Positions 1-5,363 of a stretch of DNA of 5,795 nucleotides are shown one piece after another. How positions within the stretch are numbered: position 1 is the first letter of the stretch; every line of letters starts with the position of its first letter. The stretch comes from Acidobacteriota bacterium. Lineage in GTDB: Bacteria; Acidobacteriota; Vicinamibacteria; Vicinamibacterales; UBA8438. The notes below the pieces were generated by a model. It saw nothing but the letters and a program-made list of their open reading frames with translations. It was not told the origin of the DNA and did not search any database. The DNA lies in contig DQEK01000378.1 of the NCBI GenBank assembly GCA_003533545.1, positions 2,161 to 7,955 on the forward strand, given 5' to 3'. Position numbers and translations under genes: made by a program.

Positions 1-1
1 G

Positions 2-64
2 GTTCCTTTAGACGAGATTGAGCTGACGAAGGGTAACATGCGTTCTGGTCGTGCTTTTTACTGA
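2..64 (+). CDS. C-terminal tail of an upstream gene (partial, unidentified)
   Basis: Frame 2 is open from the left edge of the window to a TGA at 62-64, giving 20 residues that end in GNMRSGRAFY. The other two forward frames hit stops within the first 21 bases. The tail overlaps the MBOAT start at 51 by 14 bases, the kind of short overlap seen between translationally coupled genes in an operon. The sequence is too short to assign a family. Because AlgI-type acyltransferases usually sit with glycan-assembly genes or an SGNH/AlgJ-type partner, such a gene is a reasonable guess, but nothing visible proves it. The open frame could also be chance. Confidence 0.4.
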   Translation, partial: VPLDEIELTKGNMRSGRAFY

Positions 65-1478
65 CTCTTTTTTTCTGCTCTATTTCCTCCCGGCTGTCCT
101 CGCGCTTTTCTTTTTGGCTGTGGCGGTGACTCCGTCCCGCTGGCGGGAAGGGCCCAGGCGTTTTACGTTGCCCAACACGGTGCTGCTGGTCGGCAGCGCC
201 GTTTTTCTGGGGTGGGGCACGGGGCCGTTCATGCGGTGGATCGCCGGTGCGGTGGCGTTCAATTACCTTACGGCGCTGGCCATCTGGCGGGCCAGGCGCA
301 ACGCGACTCCTGCAAGCCGCCCCAGTCCGCTGCCGGGAGCACTTCTGACCCTGGCGGTCACCGGCAACGTGGTGTTGCTCGCGGTGAGCAAGTACGCGCT
401 TTCGTTACCCAGTGCGTTCGCGGGGCGCTCGTTCGCCGTGCCACAGCTGTTAGTGCCGTTGGGGCTGACGGTCTTCGTGTGCCACGCGATTTCGTACGTA
501 GTCGATGTTTTTCGAGGGCACACCGCGCCGCAGCGCAGTCCGATTGGAGCGTCATTGTATCTGTTGTTTTTTCCACTGCTGTGCGCCGGGCCACTGGCGT
601 GCTACAGCGACATGGGGCCGCAGTTGGCGCAGCGGCGGGTCACCATGGCGGCGGTCGCGTATGGGGTCAGACGGTGGTTAGTTGGCTTTTGTAAGGTCGC
701 CTTCCTCGCACGCGCCCTGTCGGTTCCAGTCGACCAGGTGTTTATCACGCCGGCGGCAGAACTAGGCACAGTGCAGGCGTGGCTCGGCGCGGTTTGCTTC
801 ACCCTACAGGTGTACTTCGATCTGTCTGGTTTTGCTGACATGGCGCTGGGATTTGGCCGCATGTTCGGGTTCCGCTTGTCTGAGAACTTCCGCTGGCCCT
901 ACGCTGCGGGCACGCTCACCGAGCTTTGGTGTCGGTGGAACCTCACCCTGTTCGACTGGTGCCGACGGTATCTGGGTCTCTCGGTCGATAGAGGAGTGGG
1001 CCAGACCCGTCAAGCTCTATTGCTGTTCCTGTGTGTTGGACTGTGGCATGGTCCGGGTTGGAATGTGTTGATTTGGGGTGGTCTGCATGGCGTGATCGTC
1101 GCCATCGAGCAAACCGGTTTCGGCGCGCGCATCTCGAAGCTTTCGCTCGTGGTGCGGCACGGGTATGTGCTGTTCGTCGTACTGTGCTTGTGGGTCGTCT
1201 TTCGCGCCGAGTCGCTGGGCGGGGCGTCGGTCGTGCTACAGGCGATGGCCGGGCTGGGTGCGAGGGGGCAGGTCGTGCCGCTGACACTGACCCCCTGGTT
1301 TTGGACGATGTTATTCGCCGCCGTGCTCTCGGCTTTTCCGTTGTGGCCTGGGTTCAGCCGGTGGCTCGTCACGGTTGATGCGCTCACGACCTCGACCCTC
1401 ATCCTTGTCTCGACCAGCTTTGTTTACATCTGGCGGCGTTTTGTGAACATGGCGCGCTTGCTGTCCGGCCGGCGGTAA
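51..1478 (+). CDS. MBOAT family O-acyltransferase, AlgI-like
   Basis: This 475-residue polytopic membrane protein resembles AlgI, the membrane enzyme that moves acetyl groups toward periplasmic polysaccharide. The GTG start gives MLFTDSFFLLYFLP, the typical AlgI-family N-terminus, so the start is chosen by family likeness; no strong ribosome binding site is visible and the upstream reading frame overlaps. Family landmarks in order are ISYVVDVFRG (about 147-156), FFPLLCAGP (173-181), VYFDLSGFADMALGFG (254-269), MFGFRLSENFRWPY (271-284) and LWHGPGWNVLIWGGLHG (331-347), with the conserved histidines H333 and H346. Length matches the family (about 460-520). The usual RRWHxSL segment reads CRWNLTL here, so the first conserved His is Asn (N297). 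The following loop is short and lacks the usual YIPLGG. The acyl acceptor is unknown; alginate is not implied. It could equally modify another exopolysaccharide, a cell-wall glycan or a small molecule. The next gene is convergent, so any operon partners lie to the left. Confidence 0.93.
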   Translation: MLFTDSFFLLYFLPAVLALFFLAVAVTPSRWREGPRRFTLPNTVLLVGSAVFLGWGTGPFMRWIAGAVAFNYLTALAIWRARRNATPASRPSPLPGALLTLAVTGNVVLLAVSKYALSLPSAFAGRSFAVPQLLVPLGLTVFVCHAISYVVDVFRGHTAPQRSPIGASLYLLFFPLLCAGPLACYSDMGPQLAQRRVTMAAVAYGVRRWLVGFCKVAFLARALSVPVDQVFITPAAELGTVQAWLGAVCFTLQVYFDLSGFADMALGFGRMFGFRLSENFRWPYAAGTLTELWCRWNLTLFDWCRRYLGLSVDRGVGQTRQALLLFLCVGLWHGPGWNVLIWGGLHGVIVAIEQTGFGARISKLSLVVRHGYVLFVVLCLWVVFRAESLGGASVVLQAMAGLGARGQVVPLTLTPWFWTMLFAAVLSAFPLWPGFSRWLVTVDALTTSTLILVSTSFVYIWRRFVNMARLLSGRR

Positions 1479-1562
1479 TGGTCCGGTTGGGCACACGTCA
1501 ATGAGGACATCGATTGCAGGACGGTAGACCCGTGCCACATGAACGTTGAGTCGGGTGAGACG

Positions 1563-1582
1563 CGGCGCTTGCTGGGGCGCCG
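1563..1582. terminator. GC hairpin between convergent genes (candidate weak terminator)
   Basis: CGGCGC (1563-1568) and GCGCCG (1577-1582) form a 6-base-pair GC stem around an 8-base loop. The hairpin lies one base beyond the stop codon of the cytochrome b gene on the minus strand and 84 bases after the MBOAT stop on the plus strand. No clean run of T follows on the minus strand. On the plus strand a looser T-rich stretch (ACTTTGGATTTT) follows. It may separate the two convergent transcripts, but without a proper T tract the intrinsic terminator call is weak. Confidence 0.25.
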
Positions 1583-1583
1583 G

Positions 1584-2417
1584 CTAGACTTTGGATTTTC
1601 TAGGTTTGGCTGGCCAGCGCGCCGGCTCGTGGTGTTCGAGGTAAGCGCGTTTCGACACTGAGCCGATAATCATTGATTTGGTCAGCCACCAGTTTTTCGG
1701 TCGGGTCCCGAAGATGATGTGCGCGACGCTCAAGCCGGCCAGCGACAGACCGGTCATGCCATGCAATACATACACCCAGCCCCAGGTTCCTTCCCCCAGG
1801 ATGTAGGGATTGGGGGTGATGAAAGGTGTGCCCATGCGCCAGAGCATCGTCATGCCGGTCACGCTGACGGTGCAACCGACGAACGTCAACACTAGGTGAT
1901 ACAACCGGTTCCCGATCGGGTATTTCGCCGGGTGGGGGCCTGGCACGTTGTGGCCGGCCTCACGCATAATCTCGGCCTTGAACTCGGGGATGTCCTTCGG
2001 GCCGACCCAGATCGACCAGAAATCAAGGAAAAACGTCGTGTGGATGATGTGGTAGATGATCGATCCCGTTAGCACCAGCCCAGCGGTGTAGTGAATTTCC
2101 ACCCAGTCGAATTGCCACCCCATGATGGGAAAAAACGCGGTCCCAAGTAACGTGAAGATTGACCCGGCCATTACCCAGTGAAAGAGCCGTGCCATGAAGG
2201 TGTGTCGCTTGACCCGGTCCGGCAGGTTGGGATGTTTCTCTTCCAGTGCGTCGGTCTCCTCCTTGGGTCGTACCCGATGCGCCGATAGGATGACGTACGA
2301 GGCATGGGCGACCAGGAACGTGATGAAGACGAAGACCGATACCCAGGTGATGTTCCACGCCACGTGGGTGAGCACGGTGCGCCCCCATGGGTCCATCGCT
2401 GTTTCGAAAATGTCCAC
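1584..2417 (-). CDS. Formate dehydrogenase gamma-like cytochrome b subunit (FdnI/FdoI family)
   Basis: This 277-residue integral membrane protein resembles the di-heme cytochrome b subunits that pass electrons between membrane quinone and a periplasmic or cytoplasmic oxidoreductase. Hydrophobic helices lie near residues 17-45, 78-98, 108-130, 170-192 and 213-237. Helix histidines that could bind heme are H80 (RLFHW), H109, H123, H126, H174 (RLYH), H219 (YVLHG) and H233 (VAHIIFG). The C-terminal stretch with KNWWLTKSMIIGSVSK and then LEHHEPARW matches the FdnI-type ending, in which a basic tail carries HHPRW. The first helix (17-45) and the charged linker 48-72 go beyond the four-helix FdnI core. 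The start is GTG, fixed by a strong ribosome binding site. No catalytic (molybdopterin) or iron-sulfur partner is encoded next to it, so the electron donor is unknown. A general cytochrome b561/Ni-Fe hydrogenase b subunit is the main alternative. Confidence 0.85.
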   Translation of the reverse strand: MDIFETAMDPWGRTVLTHVAWNITWVSVFVFITFLVAHASYVILSAHRVRPKEETDALEEKHPNLPDRVKRHTFMARLFHWVMAGSIFTLLGTAFFPIMGWQFDWVEIHYTAGLVLTGSIIYHIIHTTFFLDFWSIWVGPKDIPEFKAEIMREAGHNVPGPHPAKYPIGNRLYHLVLTFVGCTVSVTGMTMLWRMGTPFITPNPYILGEGTWGWVYVLHGMTGLSLAGLSVAHIIFGTRPKNWWLTKSMIIGSVSKRAYLEHHEPARWPAKPRKSKV

Positions 2418-2426
2418 CGACGGCTA

Positions 2427-2434
2427 CCTCTCCT
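2427..2434 (-). promoter_or_regulatory. Ribosome binding site of the cytochrome b gene
   Basis: On the minus strand AGGAGAGG lies 9 bases before the GTG at 2417-2415. This near-ideal Shine-Dalgarno sequence and spacing decide in favour of the GTG start, which also gives the natural N-terminus ahead of the first membrane helix. Confidence 0.8.
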
Positions 2435-2479
2435 AATAGGGGCAAACAGACGATGCGAAGACCCCGCGTAGAACGACCG

Positions 2480-2485
2480 ATTCTA
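2480..2485 (-). promoter_or_regulatory. Possible -10 box for the cytochrome b gene
   Basis: The minus strand reads TAGAAT here, five of six matches to TATAAT, about 63 bases before the GTG start. No good -35 box stands at the expected distance (the best hexamer is GACCAG), so this is only a candidate inside the divergent gap. Confidence 0.2.
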
Positions 2486-2593
2486 TCCTTGTTCCGAGAC
2501 GGCTGGTCGTGGTCCCGCGTTTTGACAGCCAAGGCCAATACCGTCGCGTGCTCGGGTGCCGTCCGTAATCGTCCAAGAAACCTACCAGCACGG

Positions 2594-2599
2594 TAAAAT
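2594..2599 (+). promoter_or_regulatory. Possible -10 box for the sulfatase gene
   Basis: TAAAAT stands 26 bases before the sulfatase ATG, in the otherwise GC-rich divergent gap 2418-2625. The hexamer 17 bases upstream (GTCCAA, 2571-2576) is a poor -35. A perfect TTGACA occurs at 2522-2527, but there is no -10-like hexamer at the normal spacing after it. Promoter position is therefore uncertain. Confidence 0.2.
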
Positions 2600-2625
2600 G
2601 TGCTGACGGGAAGCCGGCGTTCATT

Positions 2626-4509
2626 ATGTGCCTCCAAACGCACGTCCGACCGGCAGTATCTGGGGTCCTCTTGGCTTGTGCTCTGGCTCTCGGGGGCTGG
2701 AATTCCGCTTACGCCCAGAAGCGCCCAAATATCCTCTGGCTGACTAGCGAAGACAACGGGCCCGCCCTCGGCGCCTACGGCGACGACTATGCGACGACGC
2801 CCAACCTCGATCGGTTGGCTGAGCGCGGACAGCTCTATCTCAATGCCTGGTCGAATGCACCGGTTTGCGCGCCGGCAAGGACCGCGATCATCACGGGAGT
2901 GTATCCACCCTCCACGGGCGGTCAGCACATGCGAAGTCAGGTGCGCCTGCCAGACGGCATGCCCATGTTTCCGCAGTTGTTACGTGCGGTTGGGTACTAC
3001 ACGACCAACAACGCCAAAGAGGATTACAACGTCGAGAAGCCGGGACAGGTGTGGGACGACTCGTCGAGTGAGGCCCACTGGCGGAACCGACCTGAAGGTG
3101 CGCCGTTCTTTGCGGTCTTCAACTTTGGCATCAGCCACGAAAGTCGTATCCGCCAGCGTCCACACGAGCCGGTGCACAATCCGGCCGGGGTCAGGGTGCC
3201 GGCCTACCACCCAGACACGCCGGAGGTGCGACGGGACTGGGCGCAGTACTACGACCGGATCACCGAGATGGACGTTCAGGTGGGTGAGCGGCTGGCCGAG
3301 CTAGAAGAGGCAGGACTAGTCGAAGACACCATCGTCGTCTATTTTGGTGACCACGGGGTCGGTCTGCCACGCGGTAAGCGGTCGCTCCTCGATTCAGGCT
3401 TGCGGGTACCGCTCATCATCCATGTGCCGCGTCGGTTCAGGGCTTTGGCCGGTGAGGATTACGCCGAGGGGACGGAAACCGCGCATCTGGCGGGGTTTGT
3501 CGATTTGGCGCCGACGATGTTGAGTCTGGCGGGCATCCGCCCTCCAGAGTACATGCATGGGAGTGCCATGCTCGGACCATTCCGGGCGTCTCCGCCTGAG
3601 TACCTGCACGGTTTCCGCGGCCGGATGGACGAGCGCTACGATTTTTCCCGCGGTGTTCGGAACCAGAGATATCTGTACGTGCGCAACTATGCGCCGCACC
3701 GTATTTACGGTCAGTTCGTCTGGTACATGTTCCAGACCCCGACCACGCAAGTTTGGAACGCGCTTAACGACGCCGGTCGGCTTGAGCCACCACAGACGTT
3801 CTTCTGGGAGACTAAACCAGCGGAAGAACTCTACGACTTGAAGAGGGACCCCGACGAGGTGGCGAACCTCGCTAGCTCACCCGAACACCAGGCTACGCTG
3901 CAGCGGTTCCGTGGGGTTTTGCGCGACCATCTATTGTCGATTCGAGACCTCGGGTTTCTGTCCGAACCGGAAATGCATCTTCGCGCTGGTGGCGGCGCGC
4001 CGTACGACCTCGGGCAGGATGAAGGGCGTTATCCATTGTCTGAGATTCTTGAGGTTGCTGAGATTGCCACAAGACCCAGCATTTCGGCCGGTCGGGAACT
4101 GACAGCTGCCCTCGGGCATTCCGACAGCGCCGTCCGGTACTGGGGCGCGGTCGGGCTACTGATTAGAGGTGCATCGGCGGTGGAGGGAGCGCTGTTCGAG
4201 CTCCGCCGGGCGCTGGGCGATGGTTCTACGAGTGTCCAAGTGGCAGCGGCGGAAGCATTGGGCCGCTACGGTGCGATTGAAGAGGACGTGGAGGCGGCCG
4301 TCGCCGTACTCGTGGCACGAGCCAATCTCGACACCAACGATCTCTTCACGACGATGTTGGCACTCAATGCACTCGACTATCTCGATGAGCGCGCGGCCGG
4401 GGTGGTCGACGTTCTCCGTGAGTTACCGCGTGAGCGGGAGGGGATGCGTCGGCAGTTCCAGCGCTACGTACCCCAGCTGCTGGACAAGATCCTGGCTGAC
4501 CTGGAGTAG
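2626..4509 (+). CDS. Secreted type I sulfatase with C-terminal HEAT-like tail
   Basis: A 627-residue arylsulfatase-family enzyme that hydrolyses sulfate esters, or sulfamates, outside the cytoplasm. Residues 1-30 form a Sec signal peptide with hydrophobic core GVLLACALALGG and probable cleavage after AYA (30). The alkaline-phosphatase-fold domain starts at RPNILWLTSEDNGP, where E42 and D43 occupy the first metal-binding positions. The active-site motif CAPAR has C81 as the residue expected to become formylglycine and R85 beside it. Other family residues are H171, FGDHG (D242, H243) and K251. ELYDLKRDPDEVANL (401-415) is the standard sulfatase C-terminal motif. Residues about 481-627 are Ala/Leu-rich paired helices resembling HEAT repeats, perhaps for protein or substrate contacts. 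The SEDN opening is like heparan N-sulfatase-type members, but the substrate cannot be read from sequence. The ATG is the only sensible start in frame; a weak GGGAAG precedes it. No formylglycine-generating enzyme or transporter is nearby. Confidence 0.93.
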   Translation: MCLQTHVRPAVSGVLLACALALGGWNSAYAQKRPNILWLTSEDNGPALGAYGDDYATTPNLDRLAERGQLYLNAWSNAPVCAPARTAIITGVYPPSTGGQHMRSQVRLPDGMPMFPQLLRAVGYYTTNNAKEDYNVEKPGQVWDDSSSEAHWRNRPEGAPFFAVFNFGISHESRIRQRPHEPVHNPAGVRVPAYHPDTPEVRRDWAQYYDRITEMDVQVGERLAELEEAGLVEDTIVVYFGDHGVGLPRGKRSLLDSGLRVPLIIHVPRRFRALAGEDYAEGTETAHLAGFVDLAPTMLSLAGIRPPEYMHGSAMLGPFRASPPEYLHGFRGRMDERYDFSRGVRNQRYLYVRNYAPHRIYGQFVWYMFQTPTTQVWNALNDAGRLEPPQTFFWETKPAEELYDLKRDPDEVANLASSPEHQATLQRFRGVLRDHLLSIRDLGFLSEPEMHLRAGGGAPYDLGQDEGRYPLSEILEVAEIATRPSISAGRELTAALGHSDSAVRYWGAVGLLIRGASAVEGALFELRRALGDGSTSVQVAAAEALGRYGAIEEDVEAAVAVLVARANLDTNDLFTTMLALNALDYLDERAAGVVDVLRELPREREGMRRQFQRYVPQLLDKILADLE

Positions 4510-4715
4510 CTGCCCCAGCGTTCGAAGGTTCTCGTTTCGGACCCGGTCGATAACCGAGGTTTGCGCTCCTTCCTCCCGATGCTCGGGGCCGGCGCTGCGC
4601 AGGCCGTTTCTGCGGCTAGGATCAGCCATCGCCGACGACTGAGTGTTGCTGATGGTGCCGGGTAATGACGGGGCAGGATGTAAACGCTGACGGTGGAGAA
4701 AGAGAAGGAGGAGAT
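4510..4715. other. Gene-free spacer between sulfatase and VOC genes
   Basis: These 206 bases hold no supported gene. An inverted repeat ATCAGC (4621-4626) and GCTGAT (4648-4653) would form a 6-base-pair stem with a 21-base loop, and CGGT/ACCG makes a smaller hairpin near 4542-4554. Neither is followed by a T run, so a terminator after the sulfatase is not established. The end of the gap (about 4692-4715) is purine-rich and supplies the ribosome binding site of the VOC gene. Confidence 0.5.
4706..4711 (+). promoter_or_regulatory. Ribosome binding site of the VOC gene
   Basis: AGGAGG is followed by GAGAT-like spacing to the ATG at 4716 (4 bases, or slightly more if the overlapping GGAG is used). 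This strong site selects 4716 over the upstream in-frame ATG at 4665, which has no ribosome binding site and would add 17 polar residues ahead of the export signal. Confidence 0.8.
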
Positions 4716-5219
4716 ATGAAGATTCAGATCGAGGGGCTCGTTGCGCAGTACGAATCACGGATGTTGACGCGCCGGCAATTGGTGGGCGCGCTCGCCGCGA
4801 TGATGGCGACGAGCGCCCGCCAGGCTAAGGCTGCCCAGCCGATCAGACAGGTTGCCCAGGGACGGACGATAAACCACGTTTCTCTGGCCGTGTCTGATGT
4901 GCGGGCATCGGCCGAGTTCTACCAGCAATTGCTAGGACTCGACGTGGTCAGCCGACCAGCCAACGGAGGTATCAATATGGGCTTGTCTGACGGTTTTCTT
5001 GGTGTATACGACATTCCGCAACCGGGGCGAGTGCATCACTTCTGTATCGGGGTTGACGATTACAACGCGGATCGAATTAAGGAGAGGTTTGACGAAATTG
5101 GCTATCCAGCTCGGGTTAGTCGAGACCCCGCCAATCGGACGAGCGGAGGTGACCAGCTGTACTTTTCTGACCCGGACGGGACGCAGGTGCAGCTCGGTGA
5201 GAACGGCTACCAGGGGTAG
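4716..5219 (+). CDS. Tat-exported VOC (glyoxalase/dioxygenase-fold) protein
   Basis: A 167-residue protein with a twin-arginine signal followed by one VOC domain. Residues 1-15 are a charged segment (MKIQIEGLVAQYESR), then LTRRQLVGALAAMMA carries the RR motif at 19-20 and a hydrophobic stretch, with probable cleavage after AKA (39). The domain begins at TINHVSLAVSDVRASAEFY, typical of the family, with LGLDVV following, then VHHFCIGVDD (105-115) and YFSDPDGTQVQLGE (149-162). Likely metal ligands are H54, H107 or H108, and Q159, which occupies the position more often held by Glu. One VOC domain of two beta-alpha-beta-beta-beta units, about 120 residues, is present, so a dimer or one-domain active site is expected. 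VOC proteins include glyoxalase I, ring-cleavage dioxygenases, epimerases and antibiotic-binding proteins; the exact reaction cannot be told. Tat export suggests it folds, perhaps with its metal, before reaching the periplasm. It may be cotranscribed with the sulfatase, but the 206-base gap argues for independence. Confidence 0.85.
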   Translation: MKIQIEGLVAQYESRMLTRRQLVGALAAMMATSARQAKAAQPIRQVAQGRTINHVSLAVSDVRASAEFYQQLLGLDVVSRPANGGINMGLSDGFLGVYDIPQPGRVHHFCIGVDDYNADRIKERFDEIGYPARVSRDPANRTSGGDQLYFSDPDGTQVQLGENGYQG

Positions 5220-5230
5220 TCACTAGCGGT

Positions 5231-5247
5231 CCCCGTGGACCACGGGG
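5231..5247. repeat. Perfect GC-rich palindrome in the VOC/ankyrin convergent gap
   Basis: CCCCGTGG (5231-5238) and CCACGGGG (5240-5247) are perfect reverse complements around a single A, starting 11 bases after the VOC stop codon. As RNA this would fold as a 6-base-pair stem with a 5-base loop. The right arm is repeated exactly at 5282-5289. It may act as a transcript-end hairpin for the VOC gene, but no T tract follows, so an ordinary intrinsic terminator is not shown. Confidence 0.5.
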
Positions 5248-5269
5248 TGCTTCCCGACGGTGGCACTGG

Positions 5270-5285
5270 GTGGAAACCGCTCCAC
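5270..5285. repeat. Second short hairpin overlapping the repeated CCACGGGG arm
   Basis: GTGGA (5270-5274) and TCCAC (5281-5285) pair around the loop AACCGC. The right arm overlaps the second copy of CCACGGGG at 5282-5289, so this hairpin competes with long-range pairing to the left arm at 5231-5238. The rest of the convergent gap, 5290-5363, shows nothing I can assign. Confidence 0.35.
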
Positions 5286-5363
5286 GGGGCTTGCGCAGGC
5301 CGGTCAGGCGACCTGTCGTGAAAGGGCGGCCATAGTCGTCGTCGGACGGCCAGCGGGGCGCGG

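Noticed and set aside
2522..2527. Perfect TTGACA as a -35 box for the sulfatase
   Set aside because: At 16-18 bases downstream the sequence is GC-rich (around CGCGTG) with no -10-like hexamer.
2598..2606. ATG at 2598 upstream of the sulfatase
   Set aside because: It is out of frame and reaches TGA after two codons.
2433..2624. Small minus-strand open frame of 63 codons filling the divergent gap
   Set aside because: No ribosome binding site or recognisable motif, and it would occupy the whole promoter region and the cytochrome b ribosome binding site.
2023..2928. Long minus-strand open frame of 301 codons across the cytochrome b start and the sulfatase start
   Set aside because: It overlaps two well-supported genes in other frames, covers the divergent gap, and its product is Arg/His/Gly-rich with no family motif, as expected of a shadow in GC-rich DNA.
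4665..4715. Upstream ATG at 4665 as the VOC start
   Set aside because: No ribosome binding site before it, and the extra 17 polar residues would precede a Tat signal that already begins properly at 4716 after AGGAGG.
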